Part shown: positions 17,985 to 27,952 of the stretch, in pieces | How the letters are laid out: each line of letters begins with the position of its first letter | How positions within the stretch are numbered: position 1 is the stretch's first letter | Assembly (NCBI GenBank): GCA_024403355.1 | Contig: JAKSRW010000014.1 | Span: 32,001 to 79,713, forward strand | Direction of reading: 5' to 3' | Origin: Lachnospiraceae bacterium | GTDB lineage: Bacteria > Bacillota > Clostridia > Lachnospirales > Lachnospiraceae | Length of the DNA stretch: 47,713 nt | The notes under the pieces: model-generated | What the model saw: only the letters and a program-made list of their open reading frames with translations | Databases searched by the model: none | What the model was told of the DNA's origin: nothing | Position numbers and translations under genes: made by a program

Positions 17985-19824
17985 GTCTATTTTAAATGAA
18001 TATGGGTTGGCTTGGGCATTTAACAGAGAATTGTATAGTCTTAAATTAAAAACTCTTTCTTTATTCCCTTTTACAGAGAGACTTTATGAGCACGAAAACA
18101 CGGATGTATTAAGACTTGATATTTTTGATATAAAAACGGATTCATTACTAACATATTTACAAGGGTTAGACGATAGAGAAAAAACACAGATAATTGAATG
18201 TGCGGATAATGCTGTTGAGGGTAAAATAGAAGGCTTTTCATCAATTATACTTGACTATGGTTGCGATATTGCATGGCAACTAAATCCTCTTACGGGGAAA
18301 GCCACAGATGAAAAAAATAAATGGTTTAAGATTCCTGATTTTGATAAGGAGCGTGGGGATATAAAAGTTATTTGGGAAATCTCAAGATTTTCTCATCTAG
18401 TGACACTGGCTAGAGCATATTATATTACAAATCAGATTAAGTATTATAACGCTTTTTCCTCGCAAATTGATAGTTGGGTAGAACACAATCCCTATTCATA
18501 TGGAGCTAATTATAAATGTGGACAGGAATGCTCAATAAGGATGGTTAATCTACTTTTGGCTTATAGTGCATTTAACAATATGGGGATTCTTACAGAAAAT
18601 GATATATCAAATATCAAAACTATTGTTAGTGATAGCTACAAAAAGGTTTTGTCTAATTTTTTTTATGCATATAAGTGTATAAAGAATAATCACACGATAT
18701 CAGAACTTATGGGGATGATTATAGGGGCATGGTGTTGTAATGATGAAAAAACTCTAAAAAAAGCATTCAAATACATAAATAAAGTCATACAGAACCAGTT
18801 TTTTGAAGACGGAGGGTATTCACAGTTTTCATTTAATTATCAAAGGCTTGCACTAATGGCCTTAAATATCTTGCTTAGTACACAGTCAAAGACTAAGCTG
18901 ACGTTTACTGAAAAAAATATTGATAGGATTTTAAAATCAGCATTGATGCTATACGAATGTCAAACAGATAAATTTGATGTGCCTAACTATGGAGCAAATG
19001 ATGGTGCGCTAATTTTTAAGCTTACTTCTTGTGGATATAGAGATTTTCGAGCTGTGGTAAATACAACTTATAAACTAATTCGCGGGAAGGAGCTCTATGA
19101 AAACGATATTCATAGAGAGGAACTAATATGGTTGGGAATTAATATTGATAATCTTGTTTTTGATGTTATTGAAAGAAAAAGTTCGAAATTTCCCAAGGCT
19201 GGGATTTTTACTTTAAGAAGTAACGAGAATTTTTTTATGACCATATGCAATGATTACAAAGGTCGACCAGGGCATATGGATCAAATGCATATTGACTTTT
19301 GGATTGGGGACGTGAATGTTTTTTGCGATGGGGGAACTTATTCATACGCATCAGAAACAGGACAAAAAATGCTAAAAGCATCTGGACATAATACACTGAT
19401 TGTTCAGGATTGCGAACAGATGGCTATACGACCACCGTTTTTTATTTATAACTGGCCTAATAGACAAAACTATATTTTTTCACAGAATAATATATGTGTT
19501 AGTTCTAAATTTAAAACTGGATATGAGCATATGAGAGAAATTGTCAAAAGTGAAAATGGGTTTAACATTATAGACATAATAGGCAAAGATGATAATAACG
19601 ATTACTGCATAGTATTTAATACATGTTGTGATGTTGAACTTCAAGACAATAGGGTGAAGTTAAGCTGGCAAGGTAAGGTATTATGTTATATGGATTCACA
19701 AGGAACGTGTACTGTTGAAAAAACAGAACGCAGTTTATATTATTTAAAAAAAGATGTAATTAATAGAATATCTGTTAAATCAAATAAAGCAGAGATTATT
19801 ACAAAAATAATATTGGAGGACTAA
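17974..19824 (+). CDS. Heparinase II/III-family protein
   Basis: The 616-residue product has an alpha-helical toroid in the first ~350 residues (WEISRFSHLVTLARAYY, SYGANYKCGQECSIRMVNL, GGYSQFSFNYQRL) and a C-terminal beta domain with GRPGHMDQMHIDFWIGDVNV and SGHNTLIVQD, as in heparinase II/III polysaccharide lyases. No signal peptide is seen. Similar proteins in ManNAcA-containing capsule loci are thought to cut or edit uronic-acid polymers. It directly precedes wecC, whose product is a uronic acid donor, which fits. Confidence 0.87.
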   Translation: MMLKSILNEYGLAWAFNRELYSLKLKTLSLFPFTERLYEHENTDVLRLDIFDIKTDSLLTYLQGLDDREKTQIIECADNAVEGKIEGFSSIILDYGCDIAWQLNPLTGKATDEKNKWFKIPDFDKERGDIKVIWEISRFSHLVTLARAYYITNQIKYYNAFSSQIDSWVEHNPYSYGANYKCGQECSIRMVNLLLAYSAFNNMGILTENDISNIKTIVSDSYKKVLSNFFYAYKCIKNNHTISELMGMIIGAWCCNDEKTLKKAFKYINKVIQNQFFEDGGYSQFSFNYQRLALMALNILLSTQSKTKLTFTEKNIDRILKSALMLYECQTDKFDVPNYGANDGALIFKLTSCGYRDFRAVVNTTYKLIRGKELYENDIHREELIWLGINIDNLVFDVIERKSSKFPKAGIFTLRSNENFFMTICNDYKGRPGHMDQMHIDFWIGDVNVFCDGGTYSYASETGQKMLKASGHNTLIVQDCEQMAIRPPFFIYNWPNRQNYIFSQNNICVSSKFKTGYEHMREIVKSENGFNIIDIIGKDDNNDYCIVFNTCCDVELQDNRVKLSWQGKVLCYMDSQGTCTVEKTERSLYYLKKDVINRISVKSNKAEIITKIILED

Positions 19825-19826
19825 AA

Positions 19827-21047
19827 ATGGTTAATGTTATTGGACTTGGCTACATAGGATTGCCTACAGCACTAATGATGGCTTCGCATGGAGTAGAGGT
19901 TATTGGAACTGATTACAACAAGGAACTGGTTGACACTCTAAATAATGGTCACACCACTTTTAAAGAAGATGGTTTAGACGAGCTTTTTCAGGATGCAATA
20001 AATGCTGGCATCAAGTTTAGTAATGAGTATCAAGTTACAGATACATACATCGTTTCTGTACCTACACCTTATGATAAATTTTCGAAGAAAGTTGATGCAA
20101 CCTATGTAATTGAAGCAGTAAAATCCGTTGCAAAAGTGGCACCTAAGGGGGCAACTGTTGTTGTTGAATCAACAGTATCGCCTGGAACGATGGAGAAGTT
20201 TGTAAAGCCTGCTATTGAAGCGGCTGGATTTAAGGTTGGTGAGGACATTAATCTTGTACATGCGCCTGAGAGAATTATTCCTGGGAATATGGTTTATGAG
20301 TTATATCACAATAACAGAACAATTGGTGCTGATGATAAGGTAATTGGTGAAAAGGTTAAAAAGTTATATTCTTCATTTTGTCAGGGTGAAATTGTAATAA
20401 CTGATATTAAAACAGCAGAAATGACTAAGGTGGTTGAAAATACTTTCCGTGCTGTAAATATTGCGTTTGCGAACGAATTGGCAAAAATTTGTCGTCATGA
20501 CGATATGGATGTTTATGAAATCATTAAGATTTGTAATATGCATCCTCGTGTGAATATTCTTCAGCCGGGGCCTGGCGTAGGTGGACATTGCATTTCCGTT
20601 GATCCTTGGTTTTTAGTAGGCGATTATCCTGGTCTTGCTAAGGTCATTGCAGAGTCAATGAGAATAAATGATAGCATGCCTGATTTTGTGTTGAATAGAA
20701 TATATGAAATTATGAAGGAAAAAGGACTCAAAGATATCAGTAGAGTTGGGTTATATGGACTTACATATAAAGAGAATGTTGACGATATGCGTGAGTCCCC
20801 TACATTACAGCTTCTTGAGAGTCAAGAAAGACATCTTGCTCCTGGATTGAAGGTATATGATCCTTGGGTAACTAAAGATGTAGTTGAAAATCAGTATCAT
20901 GATTTTGACACATTTTTGAATAATGTCGACATGGTTGTGGTTATGGTTGGGCACAGTGAGATTAAGGAAATGCAAGGAAAACTTGCTGGAAAAGTTGTAC
21001 TTGATACTAGAAAAGTTATCAATCTTGAAGGTGTTTATAGACTTTAA
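19827..21047 (+). CDS. wecC: UDP-N-acetyl-D-mannosamine dehydrogenase
   Basis: This 406-residue enzyme oxidises UDP-ManNAc to UDP-ManNAcA with two NAD+. The N-terminal Rossmann fold is VNVIGLGYIGLPTALMMAS, the middle helix carries AEMTKVVENTFRAVNIAFAN, and the catalytic cysteine lies in GPGVGGHCISVDPWFL. The C-terminal domain has GLTYKENVDDMRESPT. The substrate call rests on the WecC-like length and the wecB gene at 33121 in the same locus. It starts two bases after the heparinase stop. Confidence 0.92.
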   Translation: MVNVIGLGYIGLPTALMMASHGVEVIGTDYNKELVDTLNNGHTTFKEDGLDELFQDAINAGIKFSNEYQVTDTYIVSVPTPYDKFSKKVDATYVIEAVKSVAKVAPKGATVVVESTVSPGTMEKFVKPAIEAAGFKVGEDINLVHAPERIIPGNMVYELYHNNRTIGADDKVIGEKVKKLYSSFCQGEIVITDIKTAEMTKVVENTFRAVNIAFANELAKICRHDDMDVYEIIKICNMHPRVNILQPGPGVGGHCISVDPWFLVGDYPGLAKVIAESMRINDSMPDFVLNRIYEIMKEKGLKDISRVGLYGLTYKENVDDMRESPTLQLLESQERHLAPGLKVYDPWVTKDVVENQYHDFDTFLNNVDMVVVMVGHSEIKEMQGKLAGKVVLDTRKVINLEGVYRL

Positions 21048-21062
21048 TATTGGAGATTTAGC

Positions 21063-21530
21063 ATGAATGCTATAAAATTTTATCGTTTTGGGAATTGGTG
21101 CTATAGGCACCATGTTCCCTTGATGCCTAAATTAGTAAAAGGCATTACCTTCTTATTTTTTAACTCCGTAGTGCCATATACATCTGAAATAGGTAAGGAA
21201 ACTAAATTTGCTTACGGTGGGATAGGATGTGTTGTTCATAGTCGTGCAAAGATTGGCGAACGAGTAATAATTGGTCAGAATACAACGATAGGTAGGTCAT
21301 TGGATCCGGAGGATATACCGACTATTGGTAATGATGTGTATATATCTGCTGGCGTTAGAATTGTGGGGAAAATTCATGTTGGAAATAATGTGATTATTGG
21401 TGCTAATGCAGTTGTTTGTCATGATGTAGAAGATAACTGTATAGTGGCTGGCGTACCCGCAAAAAAGATAAGGTCTGTTGACGTTTCAATATGGTCGCTA
21501 TTAAAAAATGTATATCAATATATAGAGTAA
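21063..21530 (+). CDS. Serine O-acetyltransferase-like hexapeptide transferase
   Basis: The 155-residue protein resembles the C-terminal part of CysE-type transferases: hexapeptide repeats (IGERVIIGQNTTIGRSLDP, VHVGNNVIIGANAVV) and the end CIVAGVPAKKIRSVD. The N-terminal MNAIKFYRFGNWCYRHHVPL is common in capsule-locus versions that acetylate glycans rather than serine. The full CysE N-terminal domain is absent. It follows wecC after 15 bases. Confidence 0.84.
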   Translation: MNAIKFYRFGNWCYRHHVPLMPKLVKGITFLFFNSVVPYTSEIGKETKFAYGGIGCVVHSRAKIGERVIIGQNTTIGRSLDPEDIPTIGNDVYISAGVRIVGKIHVGNNVIIGANAVVCHDVEDNCIVAGVPAKKIRSVDVSIWSLLKNVYQYIE

Positions 21531-21597
21531 CAACTGTTGTAAAGATATATGTTGCATAGAACTATGAATTGAAATTAATGAGAGGAAGAAATTTAAG

Positions 21598-22737
21598 GTG
21601 GATAGTAAAGAGAATACCACATTAAAAAGTAAAGTTTGTTTTCTACTTACACATATTCCGAACCCAAGAATGAATAAACGTATTAATGTATATAAAGAGA
21701 ATTATGCTGTAAGTGTATTGTGTATCCGTAGAAAAAGTCAGAATATTTGGGAACCTCAAATTGATGATATTAATTACTATATATATGATATGGACTTACC
21801 ATCTGCAAAGCACTTGATAAAAAGAGCAATAATGTCAGGTAAGTATCAGAAAGTTGCACTTGAGAAATTAAAAGAAATTGCACCTGAACGATTGTATTGT
21901 GGTGGACTAGACTCTCTAATCATCGCAAATAAGTATAAAAAGAATAATCCGCAGACAAAGGTTATATATGAAGTAGCAGATTTACGTGAGGCATATATTA
22001 CTACACCAAAAAATATTTTAAAACGTTTAGCTAATGGATTAGTTAAGAAGAAAGAAAAAAAAGCACTTGAATGCATTGGTTTACTCGTCGTTACATCGCC
22101 GCAGTTTTATAATCAGTATTATTGTCAATTTATTCCAAACAATAAAATGATTTTTATACCGAATGCTCCGAATAAAATGGTTTTTGAAAATTACAAGAAG
22201 AAAAGTGACGGTCGATTTACAATTGGGTTTATTGGTGGAATTCGATATTTGAAACAAATGAAGATGTTAGTTGATGCTGCATGTGAAATGAATTGTGATG
22301 TTTTTTTTGCTGGTGCAGGCGGAACACTTACTGAATATGAGGAGATTACAACTTATTGCAAGGATAAGAGTAATGTAAGTTTTTCTGGAAGATATGATTA
22401 TGAAAAAGATATTTCAAGATTATATGGACAGGTAGATTGTGTATTTGCTGTATATGATGCGTCTAATCCTAATGTAAGAATTGCGTTACCGAATAAACTA
22501 TATGAGTCGATTGTATGTGGGCTGCCAATTATTGTTGCAAAAAATACATATTTATCTGAACTGGTAAATGAATGGGGTGTAGGTGTTTCTGTAAAACATG
22601 ATAGTGTTGAAGAACTTAAAATAGAGATTTCAAAGTTGATGAATGATCAGGCATACTATGACAAAATTGTAGAAAAATGTAATCGGATAAAAAAAGATGT
22701 ATTAACAAATGATTTGAGTGGAATACTTAAAGTATAA
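21598..22737 (+). CDS. Glycosyltransferase, GT-B fold
   Basis: The 379-residue protein has the layout of GT4-type enzymes: KVCFLLTHIPNPRMNKRINV at the start, VIYEVADLREAYIT in the middle, and a donor-binding half with GFIGGIRYLKQMKMLVDA and ALPNKLYESIVCGLPIIVAK. The start is a GTG at 21598 with GAGGA 11 bases before. The sugar it transfers cannot be read. The next gene begins five bases after the stop. Confidence 0.83.
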   Translation: MDSKENTTLKSKVCFLLTHIPNPRMNKRINVYKENYAVSVLCIRRKSQNIWEPQIDDINYYIYDMDLPSAKHLIKRAIMSGKYQKVALEKLKEIAPERLYCGGLDSLIIANKYKKNNPQTKVIYEVADLREAYITTPKNILKRLANGLVKKKEKKALECIGLLVVTSPQFYNQYYCQFIPNNKMIFIPNAPNKMVFENYKKKSDGRFTIGFIGGIRYLKQMKMLVDAACEMNCDVFFAGAGGTLTEYEEITTYCKDKSNVSFSGRYDYEKDISRLYGQVDCVFAVYDASNPNVRIALPNKLYESIVCGLPIIVAKNTYLSELVNEWGVGVSVKHDSVEELKIEISKLMNDQAYYDKIVEKCNRIKKDVLTNDLSGILKV

Positions 22738-22741
22738 ATAT

Positions 22742-23704
22742 ATGAAAAAAATAATTTTTACGGTTGATGTTGAAGGACATGTAGGCAATGATCCTGTAAG
22801 TGCGTTAATTTGGGGAAAAGATTCAAAAAATGAACAATACGGAATAGACTTGTTAATGAATATGCTTGACGAGTTTAAGATTAAAGGTTTATTTTTTGTA
22901 GACGTGGCGGAAGCTTGGCATTATGGTTCAGAAACGATTATGGAAGTTATGCGTCATATACATGAACGAGGTCATCTGGTAGGAGTTCATATTCATCCGG
23001 ATCATATGGCAGATAAAAAAAGATTGTTTCTCGGAGAGTACTCATATGATGAACAGTTTGATATCATAAAAAAATGTACAAATTTTTATGTAGAAACGTT
23101 GGGTGTAATGCCGAAATATTTTAGATCTGGTAAATATAGTGGAAATTGGGATACATTAAAAATTCTTACGGAATTAGGGTATTCTATTGATTTTTCTGAG
23201 TTTTATGGGCAGAAGTGGTGTAAAATCAGTCCTGAGTGTACTATTAGCAATAGTGTTAGGCTGGATAGTGGCATGTTGGAAATTCCGGTTACTACATATA
23301 TGAGTATCAAAAATAAACATTATTCGAGATTTGATAAAATAGATGCTACAATGACGTTTTCGGAGTTCAAATATATATTTAATAATCTTTTAAAACACGA
23401 ATCATACAATGTGTTAGTTTTATTTGCACATAGTTTTTCTATGATAAATTGGAGGAAAAATCCCAATAATCCTAGTTTTAGCAAAAAAAAATACAAACAA
23501 CTTTATAAGCAGTTAGATTATGTATGCAATAAGTTAAATTTAGCCTTTAATGACTTGGAAAATGAGGCACTTGATGGCTTTGCAACTGAGGGTAATGGAA
23601 CTTATTTTTGCAGTAAGGGGATTAGAACGTGGTATTACTTGTTTATACGTTTTTGCAGCGTTGTTAAGTCTAAAATAGATATAAGGTTTAGGAAATTAAA
23701 ATAG
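22742..23704 (+). CDS. Polysaccharide deacetylase (NodB-fold)
   Basis: The 320-residue protein starts MKKIIFTVDVEGHVG at ATG 22742. It has the carbohydrate esterase 4-like metal site: the Asp of TVDVEGH and the histidines of HLVGVHIHPDHM, then KYFRSGKYSG with the conserved arginine. It probably removes N-acetyl groups from a capsule precursor. No export signal is seen, so it may act inside the cell, unlike cell-wall deacetylases. It is placed between two transferase genes with gaps of 4 and 10 bases. Confidence 0.83.
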   Translation: MKKIIFTVDVEGHVGNDPVSALIWGKDSKNEQYGIDLLMNMLDEFKIKGLFFVDVAEAWHYGSETIMEVMRHIHERGHLVGVHIHPDHMADKKRLFLGEYSYDEQFDIIKKCTNFYVETLGVMPKYFRSGKYSGNWDTLKILTELGYSIDFSEFYGQKWCKISPECTISNSVRLDSGMLEIPVTTYMSIKNKHYSRFDKIDATMTFSEFKYIFNNLLKHESYNVLVLFAHSFSMINWRKNPNNPSFSKKKYKQLYKQLDYVCNKLNLAFNDLENEALDGFATEGNGTYFCSKGIRTWYYLFIRFCSVVKSKIDIRFRKLK

Positions 23705-23714
23705 AGGAAACAAA

Positions 23715-24737
23715 ATGGTAACGATTTGTAGGTATGAAGAGCTGTCTTCAGAAGTTTTGAGCTGTATTGTTAATGCTAATGTTTTTTTTCAAAAATGTTT
23801 TGTTGAGTATGCAAGATTAGATGGAGAGGAAATCTACTATTGCTTTGATGAAGAGAGGATTGTGCCTGTCAGATTCAGAAAAAAAATAATTTTCAAATTA
23901 GGGGTTTTTCCTTCAGAACCATATAATCTTGTTGAAATGCCACAAAAAGAGTTGAGAAATTATTTGGATGAAATAATGTTTGTACTGAAAAAGAAGCTGG
24001 GTATTCAGTGGTGTAATTCTACAGCAAGTGCTTTTTTCTTAGATACACCAACGGTAAATTGTAAGAGAATTCCTTTTGGGAGTCATGTAATAGAATTGAA
24101 CAATGATGAAGAGGTTTTGTGGGGGAATATTAATAGCAAGCATAGAAACGTAATTAGAAAAGCAGAAAAAGAAGGCGTGATAATCCTTGTAGGTGGAGAG
24201 AAACTTCTTGATGATTATGTTACGCTTGAGAGTGAAACAACGAATAGAACAGGACGCGCATCAAGTGGACTTAATTATTATTCAAAACAAGTTACGGCCT
24301 TTGGTAATAATATAAAGGTTTATATAGCATATCACGAAGGAATTCCACAGGCTGGTGGTATTTTTTATGTTAATAATGCTTTTTGTTATTATATGTATGG
24401 AGCAACTAAAAGGGATTCTGTAACAGGTTCTGCAAATCTTCTAATATGGACAGCGATAAAGGATATGAAAGACGCGGGAGTTCAAAGATTTAGTTTTGTA
24501 GGCTGCAGAATTAATGAAGATCCTGATAGTAAATATCATGGGATACAACGATTCAAAGAACGTTTTGGAGGAGCGTTACAGGTAGGATATATGTTTAGAT
24601 GTGAGAATAAACCTAGAAGATATAAACTATTCTGTAAAGTAATGCAAATTAGATTGCACAAGAAAACAATATATCAAGATCCTGTAGATGAAGAAATTCA
24701 TAAATGGACAGATATACAGGTTCACAACGAAGGATAA
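23715..24737 (+). CDS. FemAB-like GNAT peptidyl/acyl transferase
   Basis: The 340-residue product has the FemX/FemAB layout of two GNAT-like halves. The second half contains WGNINSKHRNVIRKAEKEGV, YIAYHEGIPQAGGIFYVN, YMYGATKRDS and GIQRFKERFGG, the pattern of proteins that attach amino acids to lipid II or sugars. In a capsule locus it may add an amino acid to an amino sugar; this is inference. It starts 10 bases after the deacetylase. Confidence 0.82.
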   Translation: MVTICRYEELSSEVLSCIVNANVFFQKCFVEYARLDGEEIYYCFDEERIVPVRFRKKIIFKLGVFPSEPYNLVEMPQKELRNYLDEIMFVLKKKLGIQWCNSTASAFFLDTPTVNCKRIPFGSHVIELNNDEEVLWGNINSKHRNVIRKAEKEGVIILVGGEKLLDDYVTLESETTNRTGRASSGLNYYSKQVTAFGNNIKVYIAYHEGIPQAGGIFYVNNAFCYYMYGATKRDSVTGSANLLIWTAIKDMKDAGVQRFSFVGCRINEDPDSKYHGIQRFKERFGGALQVGYMFRCENKPRRYKLFCKVMQIRLHKKTIYQDPVDEEIHKWTDIQVHNEG

Positions 24738-24741
24738 ATGC

Positions 24742-25914
24742 ATGCAAGACGAATTATCATTCAAATATGATACAATAGTAGGAAAAATTTTTTCTTGTTT
24801 TCTAATCTTTAACATACTGAATGTGGCAATTTCGCTGATAAACGAATTTGCTATGTTTGCCGACTATACAGCTTATATTTTCGGTGCTATTTATTTGGTT
24901 TATATTTTATTGCATCCAAGAGGATTAGCTAGGGTATGGAAAACAATTATTTTTGTGGAATGTATTTTTGTTGCAATGTATCTATTTGGTGCAATGGTGC
25001 ATAACAACTTTTCATTTGAATTATTTAGCAGAATGTATTGGACGATACTATATTGCATACCATTGGGAAGCATGTTCTTTTATGTTGGTAATCCTGAAAG
25101 GGTAATTAATATGACAAAAAGAGCAACATATTTTTCAACATGTTTAGCATTATTAATATTTATAATATATGTTCTAAACAAAAATTTGCTTACGAATCAA
25201 TCTTATAGTATGGGGTTGGGATATGCGCTTTTATACTCAGCTATTTTTCATATAAAGGAGAGTAAAAGAAGCTGGATATGTATAGTTGCTTCCATTTTGG
25301 ATATAGGCATTCTTGCAATGTATGGCTCTAGAGGTCAGTTGTTATGCGTTTTATTATTTGTTGTTTTACTGTATTTTTGCAGACATAACTTGCTTTCTTC
25401 TAAAGGTTTGTTTTTTGCTATCTTGCTGTGTTTGATAGCAACTGTATGTATCTTATTTTTTGAGGAAATACTGCAATGGGTTATTTCTGTATTGGATGGT
25501 TTTGGTATACAAAGTAGATCTCTGGGATATTTTTTGGAAAGAACGACATATACAGGTCGCGAAAATGTATGGAGTGGGGCATTAGAATTGATTAGTCAAA
25601 AATGGATATATGGATGGGGAATTGGGCTAAATACAACCATTGTTGAGGGAAGTCTTCCTCATAATATAATATTGGAATTTCTTTTACACTATGGAGTCAT
25701 TTTTGGCACATTTATATCGGTTTTTGTTCTTTTTATAGTGTTTCGTGGTACATTTAAACGAAATTATAATATTTCGGAGAATATATTGGTTTTTTTTACT
25801 ACTGGATTTATACCCTTGTTTTTATCAAGCTCATATTTGATGTGGCCGCAGTTTTGGATTTTGCTTTTTTTGTGTTATGGCAGATTGAAGAACAGGGCAA
25901 TTTTATCACTATAA
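24742..25914 (+). CDS. wzy: O-antigen/capsule polymerase (Wzy-like)
   Basis: The 390-residue protein is almost wholly hydrophobic, with about ten membrane segments, and carries ERTTYTGRENVWSGAL and GWGIGLNTTIVEGSLPHNI, the conserved periplasmic-loop pattern of O-antigen ligases and Wzy polymerases. ATG 24742 is chosen (MQDELSFKYD) with GAAGGA upstream; an earlier in-frame ATG at 24688 lies within the previous gene. It would join repeat units on the outer membrane face of the cytoplasmic membrane, with length set by the Wzz-like protein. Confidence 0.86.
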   Translation: MQDELSFKYDTIVGKIFSCFLIFNILNVAISLINEFAMFADYTAYIFGAIYLVYILLHPRGLARVWKTIIFVECIFVAMYLFGAMVHNNFSFELFSRMYWTILYCIPLGSMFFYVGNPERVINMTKRATYFSTCLALLIFIIYVLNKNLLTNQSYSMGLGYALLYSAIFHIKESKRSWICIVASILDIGILAMYGSRGQLLCVLLFVVLLYFCRHNLLSSKGLFFAILLCLIATVCILFFEEILQWVISVLDGFGIQSRSLGYFLERTTYTGRENVWSGALELISQKWIYGWGIGLNTTIVEGSLPHNIILEFLLHYGVIFGTFISVFVLFIVFRGTFKRNYNISENILVFFTTGFIPLFLSSSYLMWPQFWILLFLCYGRLKNRAILSL

Positions 25915-25928
25915 GATTAGGAGTTTTT

Positions 25929-26840
25929 ATGAATATAGCGGCAATAGAAATTTGTTATAATGATGATTACAAGATAAATGAATGGGAGGAAAACTATCAA
26001 TTTTATAAAGATGCTTTATATAGATTAATAATAATTGATAATGGATCAAGATTAGATTTTATTCGGGCTGTAAAAGAACGATTTAACGGTGCAACTGTTG
26101 TCGAATTAGGGAAAAATCTTGGTTGTACAGGTGCTTATAATGTAGGAATTAGGTTGGCGTTAGAGGATCCTAATGTTGATGCCATAATGTTAATTGGCAA
26201 TGATATCAAAATTTCTAGTGACGATGTAAAAAAACTATATAATGAACTTGAGAATAACTCAAATATTGGAATGGTTGCTCCTGTATTGTTAAATAAAGAC
26301 TCTCAGGTGATAGCTGATGCTGGATGCGATATTTCATTTTCGCTAGTATTAAAGCCAAGAAGTGTTGGAAAAACATATGATAAACTTATAATTTCTGAAG
26401 AGACTTCCAGTGCGCTAACAGGTGGCATGAATATGGCATCAAAGTCTTTTTATGAAGCTGTTGGCTTACAAGATGAGAGTTTGTTTATGTATTCGGATGA
26501 AGTCGATATGGGAATTCGTGCAAAGAGAAAGAATATTGGTATGAAAGTGGTTGCTGATACTGTGGCATGGCATCAGCATATAAATCCGAAAAAAAGAATG
26601 CGTAGATTACCATATACCAGTTATTTGATTGCTAGAAATAAGGTGTATTTAGGACGTAAACATTATGGAGTTATCAGAGCGTTTTGTATATTTACTTATT
26701 TCATAATGTTGCAATTGTATATGATGATAAAAAATAAGCTTAAGCATAAAGATACAGAAAATGAAAAATATGCGATATCTGGTGCGTGGAATGGGTTAAT
26801 AGGTAATATGAAAATGCCCGAGGATTTTCAACTGTGTTAA
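25929..26840 (+). CDS. Glycosyltransferase family 2
   Basis: The 303-residue GT-A enzyme starts MNIAAIEICYNDDYK at ATG 25929, after TTAGGAG. Conserved blocks are IIDNGSRLDF, ELGKNLGCTGAYNVGIRLAL, the metal/nucleotide-binding stretch around AIMLIGNDIKI, and ALTGGMNMASKSFYEAVGL with SDEVDMGIRAKRKNI. These match rhamnosyl/galactofuranosyl-type GT2 enzymes, with LFMYSDEVDMG in place of the usual FFLYxEDxD. A hydrophobic C-terminal helix may bind the membrane. Confidence 0.9.
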   Translation: MNIAAIEICYNDDYKINEWEENYQFYKDALYRLIIIDNGSRLDFIRAVKERFNGATVVELGKNLGCTGAYNVGIRLALEDPNVDAIMLIGNDIKISSDDVKKLYNELENNSNIGMVAPVLLNKDSQVIADAGCDISFSLVLKPRSVGKTYDKLIISEETSSALTGGMNMASKSFYEAVGLQDESLFMYSDEVDMGIRAKRKNIGMKVVADTVAWHQHINPKKRMRRLPYTSYLIARNKVYLGRKHYGVIRAFCIFTYFIMLQLYMMIKNKLKHKDTENEKYAISGAWNGLIGNMKMPEDFQLC

Positions 26841-26857
26841 ATTGAAAGGAGAAAAAG

Positions 26858-27946
26858 ATGATACCGTTAGTAAAAACCAATATTGCAGACAGAAATCAGC
26901 TTATGCCTGTACTGGAACAGGTAATTTACAGTGGTTATGTTGCAGCTGGAGAGGCTTCAAGGAAGTTTGAAGAAGAACTTCGAGAGTATATTGGGAATCC
27001 ATATGTGCTTGCTTTGAATTCTGGAACAGCTGCATTACATATTGCACTATTGATTTTGGATGTCGGACCCGGAGATGAAATAATTAGTACTCCGATGACT
27101 GCTGAACCCACCAACACTACGATCGCCGTAACTGGTGCAAAAGTAGTATGGGCCGATGTTGATCCTGAAACGGGACTTGCATCACCAGCATCTATACGAG
27201 AGAAAATTACTAATAAGACAAAAGCTATCATGCTGGTTCATTATGCCGGTATGGTATGCGATATGGATGAAATCAATAAGATTTCAGAAGAATTCAATAT
27301 TCCGGTTATTGAAGATGCTGCGCATGCATTTGGAAGCAAATATAACGGGAAAATTGTAGGATCAAATTCTAGATTCACTTGCTATTCATTCCAGGCAATT
27401 AAGCAGTTAACAACTATTGACGGAGGCGCAATTGCGTTTACCAATCCAGATGATATGGCAGAAGCAAAAAAACTTCGTTGGTTTGGACTGGATCGTGGAG
27501 TCTCCAGACTTGAAAATGATATTAAGCGTGCAGGATATAAATATGAGATGAATAATGTAAATGCTACTATTGGTAGTGTTCAGTTAAAGAATTATCCGGA
27601 CATACTAAAAAGATACATAGATAATGGAATGTATTTTGATAGAGAATTAGCTGGGGTTAAAGGAGTTACTCTAATTCCATATTATAAAAACACAGAGCCT
27701 TCCTATTGGTTATATACTATGAAGGTTGAACGTAGAAATGATTTTATAAAGATGATGGAAGAGAATGGGATTATGGCTTCACCTCTCCATCACAGAACTG
27801 ATACGCATTCTGTCTTTGCTGAATCAAAGTGCGATTTACCAGGAATGGAAGAATTCTACTCTAGTTTTGTTCATATTCCATGTGGTTGGTGGGTTGATGA
27901 TGAAACAAGAGCGCAAATTGTCAAAGCAATTAGAAAAGGTTGGTAA
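26858..27946 (+). CDS. DegT/DnrJ-family sugar aminotransferase
   Basis: The 362-residue PLP enzyme has LNSGTAALHIALLILDVGPG, VIEDAAHAFGSKYNG with the PLP-binding Asp, and CYSFQAIKQLTTIDGGAIAF with the aldimine lysine. It probably aminates a 4-keto (or 3-keto) deoxysugar such as the product of the CapE-like dehydratase at 32059. It ends CGWWVDDETRAQIVKAIRKG. The gene at 30477 is a diverged paralogue that lacks both the lysine and this final helix. Confidence 0.9.
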   Translation: MIPLVKTNIADRNQLMPVLEQVIYSGYVAAGEASRKFEEELREYIGNPYVLALNSGTAALHIALLILDVGPGDEIISTPMTAEPTNTTIAVTGAKVVWADVDPETGLASPASIREKITNKTKAIMLVHYAGMVCDMDEINKISEEFNIPVIEDAAHAFGSKYNGKIVGSNSRFTCYSFQAIKQLTTIDGGAIAFTNPDDMAEAKKLRWFGLDRGVSRLENDIKRAGYKYEMNNVNATIGSVQLKNYPDILKRYIDNGMYFDRELAGVKGVTLIPYYKNTEPSYWLYTMKVERRNDFIKMMEENGIMASPLHHRTDTHSVFAESKCDLPGMEEFYSSFVHIPCGWWVDDETRAQIVKAIRKGW

Positions 27947-27952
27947 AATTTT